This document shows positions 22,772 through 33,400 of a DNA stretch of 64,000 nucleotides, one piece after another; positions within the stretch are counted from its first letter, which is position 1; every line of letters begins with the position of its first letter. Under the pieces are notes generated by a model. That model saw only the letters and a list, made by a program, of their open reading frames with translations. It searched no databases and had not been told where the DNA came from. A program made the translations under genes and the position numbers. The DNA is from Spizellomyces punctatus DAOM BR117 (lineage: Eukaryota > Chytridiomycota > Chytridiomycetes > Spizellomycetales > Spizellomycetaceae): contig NW_015971547.1 of NCBI RefSeq assembly GCF_000182565.1, positions 186,001-250,000 on the forward strand, in the 5' to 3' direction.

Positions 22772-23920
22772 ATGCCCTTTCCCCCACAAACTCCAGACAG
22801 CTCCCACAAGGAGGTTCTTCGACTCCTCCACCTATCAACCAGACACCGCATACCTCCAGCAATTCTCTCCCTTCCTATGCTCCTATTCTCTTCAACCACA
22901 TCCCGCCCCATCCGGCTTCGTGAGACCCGTCGAGCCTATAAGCTCAAATCCCTTCTCGTGCATCCGGACCGATGCACACATCCTGGTGCCACAGAGGCAT
23001 TCCGAATAGTTCATAACGCTTACGAAGACGTTGTTTTAAGAGGATGGGTTGCAGAGTCTTCGTCTGGCCAAGAGACCTTGAGTAAGGAGGAACGTGAACA
23101 AGAGATGGAGCAGTGGATGCAACATACCCATGATAAATACTTTAGAGGACGACGCAGAGCAGCGAGTGATGTGCCATTTACTGCTGGCTACGAAGATGCT
23201 GTGAATGACGTTATGGAGTGGATGGATGCCGAGGATGAGGAACCGGATGTTGTTATATGGCTGCGCAAGATTCATGTGAAGGGTGAGAGAGGACTGGCCA
23301 AGGGAAGAGCTACTAAGAGCAATGGCATATTTTCAAATGTAGTTGAAGAGAAAAGATGCAACAAGAATGAATGCTTAAAGGAGGAGTATGAATGGCGAGA
23401 TCTATCTTTTGATACCCTAAAAAGCCAAGACCAAGTGGAACAAGAGGTAGCAGATCACGACGACGACGTTAGCGCTGAGGAAGAATATGCACAATGGGAT
23501 CACATTCATCCTTCCGACACCATCGCCAGTCTAAACGAGCCATCTTCCAGAGAAGACACCCCACCATCATCCCCCGAATCCTCTTCACCCTCTGACACAG
23601 ACGCCTCCACAGAATGGATACGCAAATTACACGCAATAGATAGACGTCGTCGTCGTGTACAAGGCAAGCCATCCAAACCTCGACTCTCGTCCTCATCATC
23701 CAATCTTCGTGGAGGGCTACCCAATAAATCTTTAAAAATGTGCGCATCCATGGACCAAGTCAACCCCGCATCGAACAGATCTGCAATGAATTCGCTTGTG
23801 GACCATTCTAGAAGCTGCTCGGCACCCGTTACACTTGCTCCTACCCAATTCAAGCCCACACGGCGGAGATATCGGCTTGTAGATCTCAAAGGGGCCGCTG
23901 ATATAGAACAAGGGGACTGA
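22772..23920 (+). CDS. J-domain protein, acidic/Ser-rich C-terminus
   Basis: Single exon, 382 residues. After a ~45-residue N-terminus with a hydrophobic patch comes a J domain core, RRAYKLKSLLVHPDRCTHPG, with the HPD tripeptide; the usual Lys after HPD is Arg. The rest is acidic with a Ser/Pro-rich stretch (SSREDTPPSSPESSSPSD) and a basic end, and has no recognised domain. The helix II sequence matches the J protein on the opposite strand (ALLVHPDKCDHP against SLLVHPDRCTHP), suggesting related or convergent J domains. Likely an Hsp70 partner with a specialised role; the client is unknown. Confidence 0.8.
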   Translation: MPFPPQTPDSSHKEVLRLLHLSTRHRIPPAILSLPMLLFSSTTSRPIRLRETRRAYKLKSLLVHPDRCTHPGATEAFRIVHNAYEDVVLRGWVAESSSGQETLSKEEREQEMEQWMQHTHDKYFRGRRRAASDVPFTAGYEDAVNDVMEWMDAEDEEPDVVIWLRKIHVKGERGLAKGRATKSNGIFSNVVEEKRCNKNECLKEEYEWRDLSFDTLKSQDQVEQEVADHDDDVSAEEEYAQWDHIHPSDTIASLNEPSSREDTPPSSPESSSPSDTDASTEWIRKLHAIDRRRRRVQGKPSKPRLSSSSSNLRGGLPNKSLKMCASMDQVNPASNRSAMNSLVDHSRSCSAPVTLAPTQFKPTRRRYRLVDLKGAADIEQGD

Positions 23921-24287
23921 TTTTTTTTTTTCTTGTTTACATGAACGTCAGATGCAGATGATGGATAGATGGGATCGCACACTGGCCCACCAGGGGAAAA
24001 CAAGAATCATCTTGTTGTTTGTATTTGAATTTAATGACTCATTGTTCTTGACCACTACACTATAAAATGATTGAGATATCCGTCATGCCACTATTGGCTT
24101 TTGCGAAAGCTGCCGTACTTTTCATGGACTGGCCCAACCGGAGGTCAATCGGAGCCGTGAAATGAGATGACTCATCCACCTCCAAGTCTTGTTTATAATC
24201 AGGCGCTGAGACCTCATCTCTTTCCTTCAAATCCGTTCTAAACACCAAAAGCAATAGGATCATCACAACCAAAAACGCTCGATCAGA
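23921..24287. other. Intergenic region
   Basis: 367 bp between the J-domain stop and the VOC gene. A short minus-strand frame here has no recognisable content. Confidence 0.5.
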
Positions 24288-24719
24288 ATGGGCACGTTCC
24301 TAAAATTCACTCAGTTTCGCACAGCGCGACCCACACCCTCCCTTGAGCGCATCAAAGCATTTTATGGTCCAACTGGCCTAAACCTGCCCATCATCGGCTC
24401 ATTTCAAGACCATAGTGACTACTCAGGAACCATCTACGGGCTGCCAGACGCTTCCCACCAGCTCGAATTTACTGAATACAACGGATCAGATCCGCACAAG
24501 ATTCCAAAAACTTTTGCACCGAGTAGTGGAGACCAGTTGCTGGTGTTTTATATGCCCGATAAAGCGGAACTGGATCGTGTCGTGGATAGATTAGTTGCTG
24601 TTGGAGGGAAGATTGTGGAGAGTGAGAATCCTTATTGGACTGAAAAGGGTGTGACGGTTAAGGATCCGGATGGTTGGAGGGTTGTGTTGATGAACTCGAA
24701 GGGGTTTGAAAGCAGTTAA
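24288..24719 (+). CDS. VOC-fold (glyoxalase/bleomycin-resistance-like) protein, YycE-like
   Basis: Single exon, 143 residues, the normal length of a two-module VOC protein. Visible family signatures are RTARPTPSLERIKAFYG at the start, IIGSFQDHSDYSGTIYGLP, HQLEFTEYNG (the usual metal-ligand region with H and E) and VKDPDGWRVVLMN at the end. This order fits the YycE-like VOC group found in bacteria and fungi, whose substrates are not established. Strong similarity of this type to bacterial proteins makes old horizontal transfer possible, but nothing here shows it. The ATG is the first in the frame. Confidence 0.85.
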   Translation: MGTFLKFTQFRTARPTPSLERIKAFYGPTGLNLPIIGSFQDHSDYSGTIYGLPDASHQLEFTEYNGSDPHKIPKTFAPSSGDQLLVFYMPDKAELDRVVDRLVAVGGKIVESENPYWTEKGVTVKDPDGWRVVLMNSKGFESS

Positions 24720-24859
24720 ATAACTATTGCAAGATGTGATTAGACTTTTGGAACAGTTGCATGGCTGTGCCACATGATTTGTCATACTCGTGACGTCGCA
24801 GTTCAGATTTCCAACCTTGCAAGAAATGTCTTCCTTCTTCCATCTGTACCAAAAGACAA

Positions 24860-26836
24860 ATGACTTGTCAGTTACCGAGCTTTGGAGATTTACCAATAGG
24901 AAAACGCATACCCGATACTTCGTTTGCGGTTGATGCTTTTAAATACAAGACTCCCGAGTTTACATATTTTCTAAGGTAAACATTGAACATCTGTTGTTGC
25001 TGGCAGTGTCTTTATGACTTGACACTCGCACCACTCAGTCACTTTCACCAAGACCATTATGGCGGCATCACAAAAAACTGGACTTTTGGTCCTATTCATT
25101 GCTCACCCATCACCGCCAAACTCTTGGCACACGTCCTTCAAGTCCCCTCCGAATACATCAAAGCTCTCCCAATAGATGAGCCGTTTGATCTTGGAAATGG
25201 GCATACGGTGCGACTCCTGGACGCTAATCACTGTCCTGGAGCTGTTGTGTTTGTTTTTGATGGGAATGGTCGACGTGTGGTCCATTGTGGGGATTTTAGA
25301 TATCGGGACGAAATGAGGGATTGGCCGGGGTGGAAAGATGCTGCTGGGGAAGTATTGCCGGTGGAGGATGTTATGCTTGATACTACGGTATGTGCAGAGC
25401 AGAGCTGGCCTTGAAGAACTTATAGAGACTTATATTACTCTTAGTACTGTAATCCTCGGTTTAAGTTTCCCAAACAGGACACTATAACCGAGGCTATAGG
25501 AGATCTCATATTAAGACAAGTCAACTCGGACAAGGCAACGACTTATGCAACCCTTACTGCCGATTCACCCAACAACAACAACAACAAGTCTCTCTGGGAT
25601 CATGCATCAACCCTGTCTCCACCGCGTCGACGCAAGACTCTGTTCGTGGTGGCCACATATACAATAGGCAAAGAGAAGGTCTTGCAAGCCATAAGCGACA
25701 AATGCGATGGTCTGCCTGTCTACGTCACACCAGAGAAGAGAGAGATATTGGCGCTACTGGAGCTAGAGTATGCGGGAATATTTGTGACAGATCCAAAGAT
25801 GTCCCCAATACATGTTGTTTCATGGGGAATGTTGGGAGAAATGGCCCCTGGGGGTATGTAGAGGGTGCTTGTCATGAAAGCAAGGGTCAGATGCTGATTG
25901 TCTCAAATCAGGCTGGAAGTTTTTGCCGAATTGGTCGTTTGCCCAGCAGTATCTTGATTGGATGGTTAGTATCATTTCCTTCTAGCGGTCGTCCATTGCG
26001 GAATTTTGTCTCACTGTTCTTCTTGTCCCAGAACTCCCTCATTGTGGATGCTTCGGACCACTATACCCATCTCACTGGCATCGTCCCCACCGGGTGGACC
26101 TGGGAATTTCAGCGACAACACGGTACATCATCGGTGTTTCACAACCAGACCAAAACCGGTCAAGAGCATTTGAATATGTACGAAGTACCTTACTCTGGTA
26201 TGTCTGTTATGGCTCTCCTTTTCTCACCCAGGTACCCTTCTCACCGACTTTACACAGAGCACAGCAACTTTGAAGAACTCCGATCATTTATCGAGTTTCT
26301 GCGTCCCGCTCGCGTGATTCCTACCGTTGTAGGCAAGTCTCGCAATGAGGAGAGATTGGCCGCCTACTTTAGGGATCTCGTGGATGCGAAGCGCCGTCAT
26401 GAGATGGGATTCACGGGGCTATTCGGAGGTGAGTTACTCATTGCGCTTGTCCATGCACTTTTGATGCATATTAAAGCGCGACATTTGGATAGTACGAAAA
26501 CCACATACATCCCAGACGGACAATAACGAAGGAGAGCCCAACCACAGTCCTATCCCTCCAACACCACCTAAACCCCAGCCTGACTCGACACCCAATCCGC
26601 CAAACACATCCACATCAACCGTGTGCTGCCCGATCTGTAGCACCGTCACAGATCGCGCATCCATAAACAGCCATCTAGACACATGTCTGATTACAGGATC
26701 GATATCAGATGAACCTACTCAAAACTCTAATCGCAAGAGAAGTGGGGGCTCATTGATATCCCCGAAGCTATCCAAGAGAAGATCAGACAGTACATCGTCA
26801 CAGACAAAGTTGTCAGCGTTCTTTTTGCCTAGGTAG
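24860..26836 (+). CDS. Second SNM1-family nuclease with C-terminal UBZ finger and PIP box
   Basis: Seven exons (24860-24975, 25039-25387, 25445-25853, 25912-25964, 26032-26197, 26258-26428, 26493-26836) close in frame to 535 residues. The first ATG in frame gives MTCQLPSFGDLPIGKRIPD and leads into FAVDAFKYKTPEFTYFLS, the typical SNM1 start. MBL motifs: SHFHQDHYGG, LDANHCPGAVV, HCGDFRYRD; beta-[12 protein letters not shown] and YSEHSNFEEL. After residue ~440 a spacer leads to a UBZ finger CCPICSTVTDRASINSHLDTC (CPIC-x11-H-x3-C), and the last residues hold QTKLSAFF, a canonical PIP box for PCNA. Probably a crosslink or replication-fork repair nuclease in the nucleus. The layout is the mirror image of the PSO2 gene upstream, where the finger is N-terminal. 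Confidence 0.88.
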
Positions 26837-26912
26837 ATCCGTAATAGAGTGAATCCGGTCCAGGCGGAAAAGTATGCTGTCGTGAGGGATGTAGATTGTT
26901 GCGTTTCAACCA

Positions 26913-26994
26913 GACACGATGGCCGAGTGGTTAAGGCGATAGACTAGAAATCTATTGGGCTCTGCCCGCGCAGGTTCAAATCCTGCTCGTGTCG
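26913..26994 (+). tRNA. trnS-AGA: tRNA-Ser (AGA)
   Basis: An 82-nt cloverleaf. Acceptor stem GACACGA pairs with TCGTGTC, then discriminator G. A box TGGCCGAGTGG and B box GGTTCAAATCC are present. The anticodon loop CTAGAAA gives anticodon AGA. The variable arm (about 26956-26971) is long, as expected for Ser. No intron. Confidence 0.95.
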
Positions 26995-27017
26995 CTTCCC
27001 CCGGTTGAGCACGAACA

Positions 27018-27023
27018 TTTTTT
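27018..27023 (+). terminator. Pol III T-run after tRNA-Ser
   Basis: Six T residues 24 nt beyond the tRNA 3' end, the usual RNA polymerase III stop. Confidence 0.75.
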
Positions 27024-27329
27024 ACATCCACGGCTGAGGTGCAGTTTACCTTTCGTCCTGGCGTGTTTCCACCCATATGGCATTCATTTGCGATATGCAC
27101 CATTCACCAGTCTGAGCCCTTACGGGTGAAGCTTTTGAACTCTGACCATCGATATCCCCAAAAGCAGCACTTCAAGCTATGCTCTCTTGATTGCGTTTCT
27201 GGTTGCTGGAGGAGAAAAAACGTACAGTAGAACGCGTTGCTAAGCCACTGCAAAAGTCTCCCCACATTTGCTGATACGAACGATCTCTGTTTTCCCTTCA
27301 ACATTTTCAATTCAAACAGCAACTTCACC

Positions 27330-28142
27330 ATGCCTAATCCACCTGTGGTCGCTTTTTCCAATCACAATTCCATGCGAGAAAACTACGAGGCATATGGTGT
27401 CGGGAATTACTATACACAAGTAGCCGCCACATACCGTAACCCGCATGCAGAAGGTGTCCGCAACGTTGTCTGGGGATGGATGGATACTTGGTGGGACAAG
27501 GAAGGCAAGGAAGGAGAAACGGGAGAGGCGGGAGGTTCTAGAGTTTTGGATATGGCTGCAGGGAGTGGGGAGGTGACTCTGGCGCTTTTGGGATGGGTAG
27601 AACGGAAAAAGAGTGGACAGACTGTCCGAGTCAAAGGACTGGTGCGGGGAGGTCAGGGCAGTGTGCGTCCTTCTGCTGTTCGACCCTCAGATCCTTCAAT
27701 ACCAGCCCCAATAGCAAGAGATCCAATATCACTAGGCGAACCATCGTCAGCACCCTCACTGAATCCAATCACCCCGACATTGCACATCACCGCAACAGAC
27801 CCATACACTTCTCCCGCCTACACAGCCCAAACTACCCTCCCTTGCCTCCCGCTTTCCTTTCAAGACATTGCCAACGGAACCTTACCAGAAACCCAATACA
27901 CCCACATCATCTGCTCCTACGCCCTCCATCTCGTCAAAGACACTAGCGAGTTGTTCGCGCTTCTATGGGAATTGAGTACCAAAGCACGGTACCTGCTTGT
28001 CATTGCTCCCGGGAAGCGCCCAGAGATTAGAGAGGGGTGGGGGTGGAGGAGATGGGATGTTGAACGATGGGATTGGGGAGAATGTGAACTTGTGTTTGGG
28101 AAATGTCGTGGAAGGGTTTACAAGAGTGTAAACTGTTTCTAA
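27330..28142 (+). CDS. SAM-dependent methyltransferase-like protein
   Basis: Single exon, 270 residues. The ATG at 27330 (context CACCATGCC) is chosen over upstream non-ATG codons. YGVGNYYTQVAATYRNPH at residues ~18-35 opens the family of fungal proteins with this signature. RVLDMAAGSGEVTLALL is the glycine-rich motif I of the Rossmann-type SAM binding site, and THIICSYALHLV fits motif IV. There is an unusually long Pro/Ser-rich insertion between motifs I and II. The substrate is unknown; nothing in the neighbourhood points to one. Confidence 0.75.
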   Translation: MPNPPVVAFSNHNSMRENYEAYGVGNYYTQVAATYRNPHAEGVRNVVWGWMDTWWDKEGKEGETGEAGGSRVLDMAAGSGEVTLALLGWVERKKSGQTVRVKGLVRGGQGSVRPSAVRPSDPSIPAPIARDPISLGEPSSAPSLNPITPTLHITATDPYTSPAYTAQTTLPCLPLSFQDIANGTLPETQYTHIICSYALHLVKDTSELFALLWELSTKARYLLVIAPGKRPEIREGWGWRRWDVERWDWGECELVFGKCRGRVYKSVNCF

Positions 28143-28277
28143 TTGAAAAGGGGAGGATTTTCTGAGACGATCAACTACTTTTCATTATCATTACTCTTTA
28201 TACAAGAAAAAAAAAAAAGCAAATCTATTTTTTTTTGGGTTTTTTTGTTTTTTGTGTTTGTTCCACTTTCTTCACCT

Positions 28278-29081
28278 CTATCGTCCCATCGCCCCCAACG
28301 CCAAGAGCTTCCTGCTCACTGTTTTCAAATTATCCCGGTAGGGATACCCACCGCGGTCAATCCCGGTGAGTTCACCCTCCAGTCGATGAGCAGCCGACTT
28401 GATATCAAGCGGCCCGGGGGGATTGGCCGTAGGTGCCCGTGTTCGGCCCGTTGGGCGCGGGAATCTAATGTCCTCGGGATCATATAACGGACATAATGGA
28501 TAGGCACTTGTATGATCGTAGAGGGACTCTGATCCATCAGTTTTCGACGTATATAATTGATAGATATTTGATAAATCGTTGAGAGAGTTTGGTCTATCAG
28601 TTTTCGACGCATATAATTGATAGATACTTGAAAAATCGTTGAGAGAATCTGGTACGTCAGTTTGCGTCGTCCCTTTATGGTGGCGAGCTTGTCGAGAGGG
28701 AGTGGTATAGGGTATGTGGTCGAGTGCGGGAGTGCTTTGTTCCTTAGCTAAAGAGAGGATGGTGGAACCTGGTTCGGCGGCCGTTGCCATCTGAGGATCT
28801 TGTATGTGCTCGACTTTGTCGGGGTGGGGTATAACTTGCGGTAACTCTGCCGCCGTACGGTCCGGGTCTTGATGCTCGTCGATTGCATCAGGCTTGTGAT
28901 GCTTTTTAGCTCCCCCTCGATGGCTATGCTTTCGGTGTTCGTCGACGGAATTGGAATTGCGACAGCCTTTGAGGGGCCATATTATAATGTCGTGGAGTGT
29001 TTTTTGGATGCTCTTGATGACTGGGGTGATTCTGTTCTTCATGGTTGTAGAGTACAAAGTTGAGGGGATGGTATGTATCAT
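28278..29081 (-). CDS. Hypothetical protein with 20-residue tandem repeats
   Basis: Single frame of about 267 residues from the ATG at 29081 (a second ATG is at 29042). I do not recognise a family. The N-terminus has one hydrophobic helix-like stretch (VIKSIQKTLHDIIIWPLKG); the middle is His/Lys-rich and acidic; the C-terminal part holds three imperfect repeats of SLNDFSSIYQLYASKTDRPN, matching 60-bp DNA repeats at 28501-28680. The repeats vary mostly at third bases and conservative changes, which favours real coding use. A Tyr/Leu-rich repeat could bind something, but function is not inferable. Confidence 0.45.
   Translation of the reverse strand: MIHTIPSTLYSTTMKNRITPVIKSIQKTLHDIIIWPLKGCRNSNSVDEHRKHSHRGGAKKHHKPDAIDEHQDPDRTAAELPQVIPHPDKVEHIQDPQMATAAEPGSTILSLAKEQSTPALDHIPYTTPSRQARHHKGTTQTDVPDSLNDFSSIYQLYASKTDRPNSLNDLSNIYQLYTSKTDGSESLYDHTSAYPLCPLYDPEDIRFPRPTGRTRAPTANPPGPLDIKSAAHRLEGELTGIDRGGYPYRDNLKTVSRKLLALGAMGR
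28501..28680. repeat. Three imperfect 60-bp tandem repeats
   Basis: Units start at 28501, 28561 and 28621. Units 2 and 3 match at most positions (e.g. CAGTTTTCGACG and ATATAATTGATAGATA); the first and last are more degenerate. They encode the 20-residue protein repeats. Confidence 0.85.
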
Positions 29082-30455
29082 GTGAAAACTGGTTTTGGGA
29101 TGAGAATCCAAGATGGAAAATGTGGTCAGTTGGTGAAGAGGGGACGACGACCAAACTCCTCGATCGTCTTAATAACCTACCTCATACTCTTCCAAATCTA
29201 CAAATCTACCATGGAATATCTCTATTAAAAACCCCGGACTTGTTGCCAATGATTAGACAGAACTCTTCGTACAAAAAAGACACCAAAAATAAAATACCAT
29301 TCAAAAACAAACGATCATCTAAATTCCTGCGTACGCTGACCATTCTTTGTCGGACATTTTTTTTGCGATACCTTGTTTGTACTTGAGGGTCAATAATATA
29401 AATACTCGTGAGGATAATGATTCATGCCACCCTCGGGGATTTTGTTCAAAACAATGGATTACCTAGCATTCTAGTTGAGACACTGTCGACTCTGGATAGC
29501 AATACCCCAAAGGCACATTTTATTCCATGGCAAATCTCATATGGTTCATACGGAGAGTATATCTTGTTCCCCCAATTTCAAAACAATACTGGCCTTCGAG
29601 AATCATGTACCCCAGCTTTGTACGTGTCCTCGGATAACTTTAAATGAGGGTGCGTATGCAACTCCTGACCATGGAGGTGACAAAGCGCGACATGCCATAG
29701 GACCAACCACCTTCTGGCGGGATGAGGGATGTAGACGCTCCCATTGTTTTTCTCTATTTTTTTGGTCAGCGCTATTGAGATGTGATGTGATAGGGTTTAT
29801 CGGTATGAAAGCCACGATAATTACAGATAGCTTAATTGGCGATGAAACAAACTAGATCATTACGGTTCATCAAGATCTGATACCGGATAACAACATGTCG
29901 TATTTCAGTACCATACCAATGCGAATCATACAAATGATAACACTGCATCAGATACCTTTCGCATATTCCTCAACAGATGATATCCAAGTGATGACACGCC
30001 AATGGAGCGCGCGCTGGAAGTGTCTCTTTTGTTCTTTATTGTTTGTCATCTTTCATCAGGATCTGGGCACCTGAATAAATGTGCCATGCGAGAGATACCC
30101 CGACTTTCCTCGATTTGCGGGGGTCTAGATGCACGCTCTCCATCCGGGGTTGCATCCCATACCCACGACAGAGTGTTCTTTCCAGCAATACAAGTAATAC
30201 AGTAGTACGCAGCTGGCCCATACGCGACCAGAATGCAAAAAAGCTGCCATGAAGAAACGAAAATACAAACGATTTGCCAAATACCCATTCGTACACTGAC
30301 AAGATACAGAGGCTATATTTAAAACTACATATATATAATAGAGACATTAAGAAAACAGGCTTTTTCAACCATTTTGCACATTTGTATCACCCATACCCAT
30401 ATGGCATATCTCACATACATATCGTGACACCAGATGATTTCACGACTTTTTCTAA
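29082..30455. other. Intergenic region, no gene seen
   Basis: 1.37 kb AT-rich sequence between the repeat protein and the 3' end of the chitin synthase. Only short overlapping frames; no repeat or RNA gene recognised. Confidence 0.5.
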
Positions 30456-33400
30456 TTACAACTCTCCCTTCAAAACACCGTCAATACACCGGTGGATCCA
30501 TTCCTTCTTGGCTCCCAAATCACAACCAAAGTAAGCGGATAGATCCTCTCGGACACTCTTTTTCGTCACGCTCATCAAGTCGGCCGTGGAAAGGATACGG
30601 CGGACTTGACGAAGAATTTCATCGTCGCTGGGGAGGGCACGGGGTGCGTCGGCAGTTGTGGCGGTATATTGTGATCGCATGCTGGTCCGGCGGACGGGGG
30701 CCGCACCCGAGGATGGTGGAGGTGCAGCAGCGGAAAAGTCGGGAACGCCAGTGTACTGGGTGCCCCAACTCATACGGGGGTTGTAACCGCCGTATTCAGG
30801 ACCACCTGCCACGCTTGGTGCAACAGGGTAGGGCGGTACAGGCATGCCACCGTATTGCGAACCACCATAGGCAGACGCGGCGTAGACAGAACCGGTGCCT
30901 CCATAGGCAGATGCTCCACCGTAAACAGATCCACCGTACGCAGTACCAGCTTTGCCACGCGACCGACCCGACCCGGAACCAGAGCCAGAGTGGTATGAGG
31001 AGTGCGACTGCAATTCGTCACGCTCAAGCCGCTCGGCCTCGAAATCTGACCATTTACGCACTGGAATGCTCGCGGGGTCAAACTATGAGAATAGAAATAA
31101 CATAAGCTAATCGGTACATCAGTGATGCAGTATCAAGTTACTGGACACTTACTGGCTCCTCAACAAGGACTTTTTCCACCTTCTTTCCACCTTCCTCGAC
31201 AACTCGTCGGGTGTTACCCCAAGAGAAGTCGTCAAAGTGCCAGAAGGAGTAGAGGGGAATGTATGCACCAAAAATGGGCATCGCTAGCATGTACTATCGA
31301 AGATACGCCAGTTAGCTTTCAAGCATTCCTACGCAAACCAAGTTTCCATAATACTCACAATAATCATCCAACCAATGTGCTGCCATTCCCTTTTCAACAG
31401 GAAGATAATCATCTGGAAACCGTAAATGGCCGCAATCATAATAATACTGATCAAGGGGAACTGGGTCTGGGTCTCCGTAACAAGCGCCCAAATCAAGTAA
31501 CCAATGTAGACCAGAGCAGCCGGTTGGACAAAGGTGGCAAACAGATCCAAAAAGACCACGAAGCGCATCGAGAAGCAGCAGAACCCGCACATTTCCGGAA
31601 GCCAGAGCAGCTCGAGTAGGTTATGAACGGTCGAGTTGATCCATCGACGACGCTGGGACAGGAGAACAGACCATTTATCAGGGGCGTTGGTCTTACATTT
31701 TGCATCGGCAGTGAACGTTGTCTTCATGTTCGGGAAGTGCTTGAGCATCAGAGTTGTCAAGTATCGATCCTCACCCAAATGCAACAGGTTCTTCAAGTGG
31801 AGCGTATCGACCTCGTTTTCTGAATAATCCTTGATGACACCAGGGGCGACCAAAAGCGGAACATTCTTCACTGGCGTCCGTATACGGTACATACAGAAAC
31901 AGCCGGGAAGACAAGTCACACTTCCAAAGAGAGACTCAAAAGCCTTGGCCATATGATGGGAGATGAAATATTCGTATACTTGAATCATGGAAACCCAAGA
32001 GTCCTTCTCGTTGGAAATTTGAGTTTCACCGCAAATACCAGCAACCTTCGAGTCGCGAGCCATATTCGATACCAAACGGTTCAGGGAATCGGGGTACACC
32101 TCTGTATCGGCGTCCACCATGAAAGTGTACTCGTAGAAGGATGGATCGACTCCGATGACGTTCTTCATCTGATGGTACAACTCGAGCTCCAGAGGGTTCA
32201 TCGGTTGGTTGAAGTGAACACGAGATAGGAACCGCATGAGAATGAGCTGAGAGTCACGTTTACCCCTGAAAAGATAATTGAATGTCATAAGCGCTCGTCC
32301 AGACTGCACACACTAGCAAAGCAGTGGCGATACCCACCTGTTACCAGGCCTCTGCCTCTCGCTTGGTTTTCCAACTTTGACAACCACAATGTACGGTACA
32401 ACTCTGCCTTGAATCTCATACAGCCCAGAGTACACCTTGCCCATATTCAACTGTTTGTTTCCTTCGCCAAGACTTTGGAACGCCAAAGCTTCGGGGTCAA
32501 CGCTAGGGTCAACGCCCAAAATGTCCAAGACGATACGGGGCGTGGGACGATCGTTGCCGGAACCGATAATCATACCATCGCAAATAACGAAAAGCAGCTT
32601 GTGCTTATCGTCATAGTCGAGCATAGCCAATGATTCGAGAGTACGAAGAAGAGAAACCTCGCCCTAAAGTAGACATCAGCTTAGTTTCCGCGATGAGCCA
32701 GTCGAGGTCTGACGGTTGAGCTTACCTCTGTATAACAGGGAACCTGACAAATAACAAACTTGTCGTGCTCCTCAGGCTGTTTCTTTCCTCCAAACTGCAG
32801 AGCAGCCAAGAACTTGAAACCAATCACACTGACAACGATACAACTCGCTACCACCATGATATAGTTGGGAACCTCGCACTGCACATCGTTTCGGTGATCC
32901 ACATTGCCGACGTAAAACAACCCTTGCATGCACGTCATGGCCTGTGTCCATTGCTGCGTGTTGTTACGTTTCAAGACTTCAAAGGCTGGTGTTGCATCGG
33001 CAAAGACGTTGCTCGGGGCGGAGTAGCGATCCATCAATTGAGAAATGTAATCACCCATAAAGTTCACTCCACCGGCGATTTTGACAGTTTCGTAATAGTT
33101 ACCGAGGTACATTGCAGAGACATCGAACACTCTGTCGTAGGCGACAATGTAACGCATTCTTTGCTTGTCGACTCTCTCCGCAACTGAGGCCTTATCCCAA
33201 ACCACTACGCCCTTACGGTACTGGTTGACTTTGTTCAAAAAAGTAGAGTGTTGGTGAGGGAACCAACTCCCTGTGTCGAACAATGGGTTCTTTATGTCCT
33301 TAGGGAATTGCTCGAAAGTGTTTGGCTTTGTGTATCCGGGACAGTATGTGGTGAAGAAATCATCACGGGCATCCGTCTTTGGAAACAGTTGGCTAACGTC

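Noticed and set aside
30434-31105. 223-codon plus-strand frame
   Set aside because: Antisense to the Gly/Ser/Tyr-rich last exon of the chitin synthase; a shadow of biased codons.
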